Assembly (NCBI GenBank): GCA_903896045.1 | Contig: CAITWD010000003.1 | Span: 1 to 56,356, forward strand | DNA: 56,356 nucleotides | DNA from: an uncultured Actinomycetes bacterium | GTDB taxonomy: Bacteria; Actinomycetota; Thermoleophilia; Miltoncostaeales; Miltoncostaeaceae | Direction of reading: 5' to 3' | Shown: positions 9,093 to 15,897 of the stretch, one piece after another | Layout: each line of letters starts with the position of its first letter | How positions within the stretch are numbered: the first letter of the stretch is position 1 | Translations under genes and position numbers: made by a program | Notes under the pieces: model-generated | The model's database searches: none | Seen by the model: only the letters and a program-made list of their open reading frames with translations | Told to the model about the DNA's origin: nothing

Positions 9093-9098
9093 ATTATC
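9093..9098 (-). promoter_or_regulatory. Candidate -10 element, leaderless start
   Basis: On the minus strand GATAAT is followed by eight bases and then the ATG of the 83-residue protein. No Shine-Dalgarno is visible, so transcription starting at the ATG is plausible. No convincing -35 is seen. Confidence 0.4.
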
Positions 9099-9139
9099 GC
9101 ACACTGGGGCACGCCATGCGCTCGCGGGGCGCGAAACCA

Positions 9140-9159
9140 CTGACCCTAACTGGGGTCAG
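9140..9159 (-). terminator. Hairpin at the end of the 582-residue gene
   Basis: CTGACCC (9140-9146) and GGGTCAG (9153-9159) form a perfect 7-bp stem covering the last codons and stop of the minus-strand gene. No T-tract follows. Its placement before the promoter of the next transcript supports termination. Confidence 0.35.
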
Positions 9160-10894
9160 GGGGTGGCTGCGTCGTACTGATGTGTGACTCTGGCACCACC
9201 ATGCGCGCAATCCGTGCAAGTACCGGCTGATATTCGAGTGCGGGCAATTTCCAGCCCCGCGCGGTCGTCATGGCAAGCGCCTCGATGAGTCTGGTCGTCG
9301 CCTGCTCGACAGAAATCTGTCGCACTGGGAGGCCCAATTCAGTGATGGGACGCAACAGCTCTCGCTGAAAGCGCGCCTGTGTCACATCATTCAAAAAGAA
9401 CGCATCGCGGGCAGCCCCATCCAGGTCATTTTGATCGATGACCACCACTAACGGCGACCATCGACCCTGCTCCTTCTCAATTGCGAAAATCAGATGCTGC
9501 TGTGCTGCAGGACCCCCTGCCGATGCGATCCAGGCACTGGCCACCGACGCCGTACGCAAGCCCTCGATCCATGGCCGCACTGCGGTTTGTGTCCCCTTGG
9601 CCGCCTGCAGCGCCGCGTCACGACGCGGGCCCTCCAAGACCGCGGCGCAGGCAAGGCAGACATCCCGTCCGTCGCTCCCGCAATGACCAATGCTCTCAAG
9701 GAGCTCCCGGGATCGCGGTTCATCGAGATCGCGAAAGACCTGCTCAATAAGTGCGCCGACCAGATACGAACGATGTGGCGACAGGATCTGCGCGACAAGG
9801 CGCTCGGCAACACCAACCCGATTCGAGATCTCGGGAATCCACTCCTGTGCTTCGCGATAGGCGGCCTGGGCATCAAGGTCGCCGGCCAAATCCTCAAGGC
9901 ATGCAGCGACCTCCGCATCCGCACGGCCGCTCGTTCGGGCCAAACCCTCCTCTGCCCATCGCCGTGCCGAGACGACGTCACCGAGCCGAATTGCCAACAG
10001 ACATGCCTCATAGCGATCCTCGGGATCATCAAATCCAAACGCACCGGTGAGCACCGCCAAACCATCACGCGTCCGACCGGCACGCGCCAAGACCCGTGCA
10101 AGGCGACGGCGGGCCTCTGGAACGCGTTCTGGTAAGTGACGACGCAGCAGTGAGACAACCCGATCCTGTAACTCTGCTGCCCGACTGGGTTGATCGGCGG
10201 CGAGAAAATCGGCCACCCCACTCTCAAGCGCATCGATCTCGAGCTCGGTGAGCGGATCCCAGCGTGCCCCCGTTGATGCGACCCAGCCCAAGTGCATCTC
10301 AAGGCCTGCATCGGCGAGTGCTTCGCTCAACGGACGATTCGCGCGACGGAATGCCGTCGATGACTCTGCAGTCACTGCGCAGAATGCATCCACCAAACGC
10401 ACGCGAATAAGTCCGTGGGCATCGGGTGCGGTGTCGGCGAGGCGTTGCCCAATGCGCGCCACAAGCAGCTGCTCTGCCTCGCTGCCGATACGCCAACTCG
10501 GTGCACGCTCGACCACAATCCGACCGGAATTGACATCGTCGATGCGCACCGCGACATACTCACCCGATTTGATGTCGGCTGGAATGGCCACGCGATCAAT
10601 CCCAACCACACCCAGAGGGGCAAGATCCCCATCGATCTCTACGGCGCCGCGCAGATGTGCCTGCTCGGTCACCAGAGTGGTGACAACCACCCCATCCAGA
10701 GCCTCGGCACGACCGGCATATCGCCCATCTGCCAGATCAATGATCCGCGCGTCGCGTCGCAGTGCGGTGCGTACCGAGGCGATCGGATCCTTTGCCCGCG
10801 TCATGCCCTGATCGACAAGCGCGTGCGCAATCTCAACGAGTGCAGCGGGGCCATCGTGAAGGTAATCAACAGCGGCATCGGCAATGCGACCCAT
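9146..10894 (-). CDS. Unrecognised protein: N-terminal winged-helix-like region plus helical repeats
   Basis: This 582-residue soluble protein has no assigned function. Residues 1-65 read like a HARE/HB1-type winged helix, the fold of the RNA polymerase delta subunit (an ADAAVDYL helix, IAHALVDQG, then SVRTALRRD and an ADGRYA wing). Residues 240-370 are Ala/Arg-rich helix pairs resembling tetratricopeptide repeats. A cluster HCGSDGRDVCLAC lies near residue 428. The C-terminal 110 residues form an alpha/beta segment with LVVVIDQNDLDGAARDAFFLND and RELLRPITELGLPVRQIS. A nucleic-acid-binding regulatory role is only a guess. It is divergent from the thioredoxin-like gene with 85 bases between starts. 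Confidence 0.75.
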   Translation of the reverse strand: MGRIADAAVDYLHDGPAALVEIAHALVDQGMTRAKDPIASVRTALRRDARIIDLADGRYAGRAEALDGVVVTTLVTEQAHLRGAVEIDGDLAPLGVVGIDRVAIPADIKSGEYVAVRIDDVNSGRIVVERAPSWRIGSEAEQLLVARIGQRLADTAPDAHGLIRVRLVDAFCAVTAESSTAFRRANRPLSEALADAGLEMHLGWVASTGARWDPLTELEIDALESGVADFLAADQPSRAAELQDRVVSLLRRHLPERVPEARRRLARVLARAGRTRDGLAVLTGAFGFDDPEDRYEACLLAIRLGDVVSARRWAEEGLARTSGRADAEVAACLEDLAGDLDAQAAYREAQEWIPEISNRVGVAERLVAQILSPHRSYLVGALIEQVFRDLDEPRSRELLESIGHCGSDGRDVCLACAAVLEGPRRDAALQAAKGTQTAVRPWIEGLRTASVASAWIASAGGPAAQQHLIFAIEKEQGRWSPLVVVIDQNDLDGAARDAFFLNDVTQARFQRELLRPITELGLPVRQISVEQATTRLIEALAMTTARGWKLPALEYQPVLARIARMVVPESHISTTQPPPDPS

Positions 10895-10979
10895 AGATGC
10901 ACCTTACCAGCGCTCGGCAACGAATCTGGCGACCCTGGATGAGGTTTGCAGGACCCCATATTTCTGCTCTGATGTGCAC

Positions 10980-11474
10980 ATGCACGAGAGCAAAGCATCC
11001 CCAATGCGCATCATCCCCACCACCGTTGAAGATGCGCTCAGTCGCGTCGTTGACGCGCCTGTTGGCATACTGGCGCTTGGTATCCCGCGGTGCCCGGCAA
11101 CAATTTTGCTTGCACCAAGCCTGGAGGTCATCGCTGCTGCACGCCCTGGCCTGCCCATTACCCTTGGGATTCTGGCAACTGCGACCGACTGGGCATCGCG
11201 CGACGAGCTGCTCTGGCCCCGTGGCATCCACATCAGTCGATCGATTGTGCCGGTCGTGGCGTTGCTTCGCGATGGCCATGCGGTGGCGACCCGACGCGGC
11301 GGGGCACCCGCATACGTGATTGATGAATGGTTGACATCGCTGATCGGGAGTGGGCAAACACCTCTCGCAGGCGCACTCTCCGATGATGAATCCGCACAGC
11401 TGGCACTACTGGCCAGACGCCGGGCCCAACACGCGGCCGTCAAGGGTCGGGGATCTGCGGATTCCGGTGCGTAA
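10980..11474 (+). CDS. Thioredoxin-fold protein with a CxxT active site
   Basis: This protein of about 164 residues aligns by eye to thioredoxin: a beta strand (PVGILALGI), then R-C38-P-A-T41-ILLAPSLEVI in place of WCGPCKMLAPILEEI, then ITLGILATA, and SIVPVVALLRDGHAVATRRGG with the cis-proline. The second active-site cysteine is replaced by threonine, giving CPAT, so a classical dithiol reaction is not possible. Alternative starts are GTG at 10974 and ATG at 11004. It precedes the rpsF operon by about 117 bases. Function is unknown; a monothiol or non-redox binding role is inferred. Confidence 0.65.
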   Translation: MHESKASPMRIIPTTVEDALSRVVDAPVGILALGIPRCPATILLAPSLEVIAAARPGLPITLGILATATDWASRDELLWPRGIHISRSIVPVVALLRDGHAVATRRGGAPAYVIDEWLTSLIGSGQTPLAGALSDDESAQLALLARRRAQHAAVKGRGSADSGA

Positions 11475-11518
11475 TCACCAATTGCGCCAAAGGCTCGCGC
11501 GAAGCCCTGTGAACCCGC

Positions 11519-11524
11519 TATAGT
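11519..11524 (+). promoter_or_regulatory. Candidate -10 element of the rpsF operon
   Basis: TATAGT lies 66 bases upstream of the rpsF start in the gap after the thioredoxin-like gene. It is the best -10 match in the gap. No clear -35 at normal spacing is seen. Confidence 0.4.
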
Positions 11525-11542
11525 GCCCTGCTTGCCGGAACA

Positions 11543-11562
11543 GGGCCGCTGACACGTGGCCC
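11543..11562 (+). promoter_or_regulatory. Stem-loop in the rpsF leader
   Basis: GGGCCGC (11543-11549) pairs with GTGGCCC (11556-11562), including one G-U pair, around a six-base loop in the rpsF 5' leader. S6-S18 complexes are known to bind leader RNAs containing CCG. The stem contains CCG, but rpsR is not in this operon, so the regulatory role is speculative. Confidence 0.35.
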
Positions 11563-11590
11563 GATATGTATGACGTGAACGGAGACGGAA

Positions 11591-12001
11591 ATTAGCCCTT
11601 ACGAAATCATGATCATCCTTGATCCTGACGCGGACGAGGAGCGCCAGCAAGAAATGCTGGAGCGCGTCCAGCAGATCATTCGGGACGCTGGCGGGGTCAT
11701 TGACCACGTCAACGATTGGGGTCGTCGTAAGCTCGGCTACGCCATGGACAAGAAGGCAGATGGCCGCTACGTCATCGTGACCTGTTCGGCCACCGTCGAA
11801 GGTCTGCGTGAAGCTGAGCGCGTCATGACGATCAACAAAGAGGTCGTCATTCGCCACATGTCGATCGTGCTCAACAGCGTGCAGGCCCAACACGCCAAGG
11901 CAAATGGTGCACCGCTCCCCGCCGATGACCGCCCTGACCGCGAAGAGCGGCCTGCGCGTGCCGGCCGCGGCTCCGGTGGACCCCGGCGGCGAGAGCGCTA
12001 A
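11591..12001 (+). CDS. rpsF: 30S ribosomal protein S6, probable ATT start
   Basis: This is the ribosomal protein of the platform of the small subunit, which pairs with S18. The first in-frame ATG (11609) would begin at MIILDPDAD and remove the conserved first strand (YEIM) of S6. The codons before it read Ser-Pro-Tyr-Glu-Ile, and an in-frame TGA at 11576 leaves no ATG/GTG/TTG upstream. ATT at 11591 is preceded by GGAG with six bases of spacing, and would give 136 residues starting (M)SPYEIMIILDPD. The C-terminus is extended by an Arg/Pro-rich tail (RPARAGRGSGGPRRRER). First gene of rpsF-ssb-rplI-dnaB-purA. Confidence 0.9.
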   Translation: MSPYEIMIILDPDADEERQQEMLERVQQIIRDAGGVIDHVNDWGRRKLGYAMDKKADGRYVIVTCSATVEGLREAERVMTINKEVVIRHMSIVLNSVQAQHAKANGAPLPADDRPDREERPARAGRGSGGPRRRER

Positions 12002-12004
12002 ACG

Positions 12005-12484
12005 ATGCCTGCGGATCTCAATCGCGTCACGCTTGTTGGTCGCCTCACCCGCGATCCCGAACTGCGGCACACCGCAGGCGGACAAGCTGTGTGCTCGATT
12101 CGTTTGGCAGTCAGTAGTCGTGGTCGTGATGACAGCGGCAACTGGTCAGACCGCGCCAATTATTTCGACGTGACGGTATTCGGGCGTACAGCCGAAACCG
12201 CATCAAACTATCTCGCCAAGGGGCGACGCATCGGTGTCGATGGTCGTCTTTCTTGGCGCGAGTGGGAAGCCCAAGACGGCGGCAAGCGCCAGTCGGTTGA
12301 AGTCGTTGCCAACGACATCTTTTTCCTTGATTCACGGGGAGAGGGTGGCGAGGGTGGTGGGTATTCCAGCCAAGGGGCGTCACAGGGAGGCTGGAGTAGT
12401 CCAGCTCCTGTCAGCGACCTGCCAGTAGACACGTCTGATCTTCAGCCAATTGCACCGGCTGACGACGACGACATCCCGTTCTAA
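12005..12484 (+). CDS. ssb: Single-stranded DNA-binding protein
   Basis: This 159-residue protein has an N-terminal OB fold of about 110 residues (NRVTLVGRLTRDPELRHT; NYFDVTVFGRTAE; KGRRIGVDGRLSWREWE). A Gly/Ser-rich linker follows, then the acidic tail DDDDIPF, which recruits replication and repair partners. It starts four bases after rpsF and ends 33 bases before rplI, with no rpsR between them, although rpsR usually occupies that position. Confidence 0.97.
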   Translation: MPADLNRVTLVGRLTRDPELRHTAGGQAVCSIRLAVSSRGRDDSGNWSDRANYFDVTVFGRTAETASNYLAKGRRIGVDGRLSWREWEAQDGGKRQSVEVVANDIFFLDSRGEGGEGGGYSSQGASQGGWSSPAPVSDLPVDTSDLQPIAPADDDDIPF

Positions 12485-12504
12485 GCACCAACACCGCAAG
12501 CGGA

Positions 12505-12516
12505 GGCGCAAGCGCC
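12505..12516 (+). promoter_or_regulatory. Mini-hairpin between Shine-Dalgarno and rplI start
   Basis: GGCGC-AA-GCGCC forms a tight 5-bp hairpin directly between the GGAGG (12502-12506) and the rplI ATG at 12518. Folding would shorten an otherwise long 11-base spacer and partly hide the ribosome site. A translational control role is inferred. Confidence 0.35.
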
Positions 12517-12517
12517 A

Positions 12518-12970
12518 ATGGACGCCATCCTTCTAGAGGACATTAAAGGGCTGGGCAGCGCGGGAACTGTGGTTTCCGTCGCGCGCGGCTACATGCGTAA
12601 CTACCTTCAGCCCCGTGGACTTGCAGAGGTTGCAACGCCCGCAAAGATAGCTGAGGTCCAACGCAATGAATCAAAGCGCAAGGCCGCCGAGGAGCGCGCC
12701 TACGCCGAGGCTGTTGCACAGACCGACATTCTGAACCGCACGATCTTGACCTTGAAGGCCAAGGCGGGCGATGACGGCCGTCTGTTCGGATCAATCACCT
12801 CAGGCGACGTTGCCGATGCAATCAACGAAGCTCGTGGCATCGCAATTGATCGACGTCGTATTAGCGTCGACCCGCCCATCCGCGCCGTTGGTACCTACAA
12901 CGTGCCGGTTGACCTCGGTCACGACTTGATCGCAGAGGTCAAGACGATCGTTAGCCCAGTGCTCGACTAG
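12518..12970 (+). CDS. rplI: 50S ribosomal protein L9
   Basis: This is a 150-residue L9. The N-terminal rRNA-binding domain reads AILLEDIKGLGSAGTVVSVARGYMRNYLQPRGLA, a long connecting helix is rich in Ala/Glu/Lys (EVQRNESKRKAAEERAYAE), and the C-terminal domain contains GDDGRLFGSITSGDVADAI and DPPIRAVGTY. Length and domain order are typical. It lies between ssb and dnaB in the conserved operon. Confidence 0.97.
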   Translation: MDAILLEDIKGLGSAGTVVSVARGYMRNYLQPRGLAEVATPAKIAEVQRNESKRKAAEERAYAEAVAQTDILNRTILTLKAKAGDDGRLFGSITSGDVADAINEARGIAIDRRRISVDPPIRAVGTYNVPVDLGHDLIAEVKTIVSPVLD

Positions 12971-12973
12971 GCG

Positions 12974-13005
12974 GCGAGTGCGTGGCGCCTGCGCCACGCA
13001 CTCGC
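12974..13005 (+). terminator. 15-bp perfect hairpin between rplI and dnaB
   Basis: GCGAGTGCGTGGCGC (12974-12988) is exactly complementary to GCGCCACGCACTCGC (12991-13005), with a two-base centre. It begins four bases after the rplI stop and ends six bases before the first plausible dnaB start. No T-run follows. It may attenuate or process the transcript rather than end it, because dnaB has no separate promoter that I can see. Confidence 0.55.
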
Positions 13006-13010
13006 ACGCT

Positions 13011-14360
13011 GTGCGGACAATTCACGTGCCTGAGAGCGTCCCACCGCCCCAAAACATCGAAGCCGAAGAGCTCCTTCTGGCGGCATTGATGGAAAGCCCC
13101 GGTAACGTCGCGGAAACACTCGCGATGATCGGTGCCGATGACTTCTACAAAGAGGGCCATCGCCGCATCTTTCTGGCAATCAACGACCTGTTTATGGTCG
13201 GTGAGCCCATCGAACCATTGCTTGTCGTGGAACAACTCACCAAGCAGGGTGATCTCGATGTCGCCGGCGGACGTGGCGCCGTGCTCGACATCATGGCGAC
13301 CCCGTTTATCGCAGCAAGCTTTCGCAGCTACGCCGAAATCATCCGCGAAACCGCCACCCAGCGGCGTCTCTTGCAGGTGGCACAGCGCATCGAAAAGATG
13401 GTTGCCGAGCGCGAGGGCGAGACCAGTGGAATGGTGCAGTCGGCAGAAGACCTGATCTTTGAGCTCTCACAAAAACGGGTACGCGGTGATTTCACCTCCT
13501 CCAGAGATTTGGTCACCCAAAGTTTTGAACGCCTGACTGCGGCAAGCGCGCTCGGGTCGGAGGTCACGGGCCTTGCAACGGGATTCCACGATCTCGATCG
13601 ACTGACCGGCGGACTCCGCCCGGCAAACCTGGTGGTCGTCGCAGCACGTCCAAGTATGGGAAAAACCGCATTGGCGCTGTGTATGGCCGAGCATGTGGCG
13701 CTGCACAAAGAGGGAACGGTTGCGGTCTTCTCACTGGAAATGAGCGGCGAGGAACTCGTGCAGCGCATGCTGGGATCCGCGGCAATGGTGGATATGACCC
13801 GCCTTCGCAGCGGTCGCCTCGCACCTGAGGACTGGCCACGAGTCACCCGTGCCGCCGATCAAATCGCGAAGGCGCGCCTGTTTATCGATGATTCTGAAGG
13901 CATCACTGTCGGTGAAATGCGCACCAAGGCGCGGCGACTCAAAAGCCGTGAAGGGCTCGATTTGGTCATCGTTGACTACATCCAACTGATGGAGGGATCC
14001 TCCTCGGGTCGTCGCGATGAAAACCGCGTTCAGGAGTTGTCGACAATCTCACGTGGGCTCAAGATGCTTGCCCGCGATCTCGATGTGCCGTTGATCTGCA
14101 TCTCACAGCTCAACCGTTCCCCAGATAGCCGCCCGGACAAGCGACCGATGCTCTCCGATCTTCGTGAATCGGGAGCCATCGAGCAGGATGCCGACATGGT
14201 GATGCTGATTTACCGCGATGACTACTACAACCCCGACTCCGAAGAGAAGGGAATTGCCGAGGTGAACCTCGCGAAACACCGAAGTGGTCCGACCGACCGT
14301 GTGAAACTGACATTTATGGGTACGTATGCAAAGTTTGGCAACCTCAAGCGGGATAACTAA
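13011..14360 (+). CDS. dnaB: Replicative DNA helicase
   Basis: This hexameric helicase unwinds DNA at the replication fork. The N-terminal domain (PPQNIEAEELLLAALMESP) and the RecA-like C-terminal domain with Walker A (ARPSMGKTALAL), Walker B (LDLVIVDYIQLM) and the DnaB motif SQLNRSPDSRPDKRPMLSDL are all intact. The frame is open from a GTG at 12978, but that codon lies inside the hairpin. I chose GTG at 13011 (449 residues); GTG at 13026 is an alternative, and neither has a clear Shine-Dalgarno. purA starts three bases after its stop. Confidence 0.95.
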   Translation: MRTIHVPESVPPPQNIEAEELLLAALMESPGNVAETLAMIGADDFYKEGHRRIFLAINDLFMVGEPIEPLLVVEQLTKQGDLDVAGGRGAVLDIMATPFIAASFRSYAEIIRETATQRRLLQVAQRIEKMVAEREGETSGMVQSAEDLIFELSQKRVRGDFTSSRDLVTQSFERLTAASALGSEVTGLATGFHDLDRLTGGLRPANLVVVAARPSMGKTALALCMAEHVALHKEGTVAVFSLEMSGEELVQRMLGSAAMVDMTRLRSGRLAPEDWPRVTRAADQIAKARLFIDDSEGITVGEMRTKARRLKSREGLDLVIVDYIQLMEGSSSGRRDENRVQELSTISRGLKMLARDLDVPLICISQLNRSPDSRPDKRPMLSDLRESGAIEQDADMVMLIYRDDYYNPDSEEKGIAEVNLAKHRSGPTDRVKLTFMGTYAKFGNLKRDN

Positions 14361-14363
14361 CTC

Positions 14364-15647
14364 ATGCCGGCAACCGTCGTCGTAGGCGCTCAGTGGGGCG
14401 ATGAAGGAAAGGGCAAGGTCGTTGACCTGCTCGCAGAAAACAGTGACCTCGTTGCGCGCTATCAAGGCGGCAACAACGCAGGCCACACGATCGTCGCGGG
14501 CGATGAGACGTACAAGCTGCATCTCGTGCCATCTGGGGTGCTCTACCCCGGAACGCTGTGCGTGATCGGTACCGGCACCGTGGTTGATCCTGGCGCGTTG
14601 GTGACCGAAATTAACGCGCTTGAGTCCCGTGGAATCTCACTTGATGGCTTACGCCTGTCCGGGAACGCCCATCTGATCATGCCGTACCACGTCGCCCTCG
14701 ATGGGGCATCAGAGATGCGCTTGGGCAAGTTTTCGATCGGCACAACTCGGCGCGGGATCGGCCCTTGCTACCAAGACAAAGCGTCGCGTATCGGCATCCG
14801 TGCGCAAGACCTCTTGGATCCCAAGATTCTGGTGCGCAAACTCGAGGTTGCACTTGAGCTCAAAAACGACATCATGGAAAAGATCTACGGCTTGCCGCGC
14901 ATGTCGGCCCAGGAAATCGCAGATGGGCTCATTCCCTATGCGACGCGCCTCGCCCCCTTTATCTCCGACACCTCCCTGCTCGTCGATACGGCTCTGCGCA
15001 ACGGACAAAATGTGTTGCTCGAAGGTGCACAAGGCACGATGCTCGATCTCGATCACGGGACCTACCCCTTCGTTACCTCATCGAACCCAATCGCCGGCGC
15101 AGCATCTGTGGGCATCGGCATTGGACCGACCCGGATCACTCGGGTCCTCGGAGTAAGCAAGGCCTACACCACCCGCGTGGGCGAAGGACCATTCCCGACT
15201 GAGCTCGATGATGCAGACGGGCAGCGCATGCTCGAGCGCGGGAATGAGTTCGGAACGACCACCGGACGTCAGCGCCGCTGTGGATGGATCGATCTTGTCG
15301 CTCTGCGCTATGCATCTCGTTTGTCGGGATTCACCGAACTCGCACTCACCAAACTCGATGTGCTGTCGGGGTTTGCGCGCGTGCGCATTTGCGATGCCTA
15401 TCGCACTCGCGAGGGCGAGCTCCTTCGTGACTTTCCCTACCACCAGACGGTGTTTCACGGCTGCACGCCGGTCTACCACGATCTCCCTGGCTGGGACGAC
15501 GACATCACCGAGTGCCGTGATCTCAAATCACTGCCGACCGCAGCACGGACATATGTCGAAACGATTGCCGAGGCGGTTGAGGTTCCGATCACCTTGATTG
15601 GAACTGGGCAAGGTCGCCACCAGGTCATCGACACCGTCGAGGTCTAG
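14364..15647 (+). CDS. purA: Adenylosuccinate synthetase
   Basis: This enzyme makes adenylosuccinate from IMP, aspartate and GTP, the first step from IMP to AMP. At 427 residues it has normal length, with the GTP-binding P-loop GAQWGDEGKGKVVD at residues 8-21, GGNNAGHTI near 35, the GTTRRGIGPCYQDKASR segment, and the C-terminal TKLDVLSGF base-recognition loop. It follows dnaB by three bases and ends the replication/translation operon. The purD operon follows after 250 bases. Confidence 0.97.
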   Translation: MPATVVVGAQWGDEGKGKVVDLLAENSDLVARYQGGNNAGHTIVAGDETYKLHLVPSGVLYPGTLCVIGTGTVVDPGALVTEINALESRGISLDGLRLSGNAHLIMPYHVALDGASEMRLGKFSIGTTRRGIGPCYQDKASRIGIRAQDLLDPKILVRKLEVALELKNDIMEKIYGLPRMSAQEIADGLIPYATRLAPFISDTSLLVDTALRNGQNVLLEGAQGTMLDLDHGTYPFVTSSNPIAGAASVGIGIGPTRITRVLGVSKAYTTRVGEGPFPTELDDADGQRMLERGNEFGTTTGRQRRCGWIDLVALRYASRLSGFTELALTKLDVLSGFARVRICDAYRTREGELLRDFPYHQTVFHGCTPVYHDLPGWDDDITECRDLKSLPTAARTYVETIAEAVEVPITLIGTGQGRHQVIDTVEV

Positions 15648-15675
15648 GCACTCACGCCACGCAGTTGCAGCACGA

Positions 15676-15711
15676 CAGCCCCCCATGGCGCAGACCCGCC
15701 AACGGGGGCTG
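15676..15711 (+). terminator. Hairpin after purA
   Basis: CAGCCCCC (15676-15683) pairs with GGGGGCTG (15704-15711) across a 20-base loop, 28 bases after the purA stop. A second small hairpin, CACCGA-TATT-TCGGTG, lies at 15731-15746. Neither is followed by a T-tract. They divide the purA transcript from the purD operon, whose promoter should lie in 15747-15897 but is not obvious. Confidence 0.4.
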
Positions 15712-15897
15712 CCCTCCGGGGTGGAGAGAACACCGATATTTCGGTGCCCACAAGACCAGCCCGGCAATGGCACTGATCGATGGAACACGTCCGCGCCCTG
15801 AATCTCCCCGAACCTCACGTGGGTCGACCCCGCTCAGCGCGGAAAAAGCCTCGCCGAAACCTGCTCCGGCGGCAGCGCAATATGCCATCATGCCGAG

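Noticed and set aside
15648-15897. Possible purine riboswitch before the purD operon
   Set aside because: Only simple hairpins are present; no three-way junction with the conserved loop sequences could be traced.
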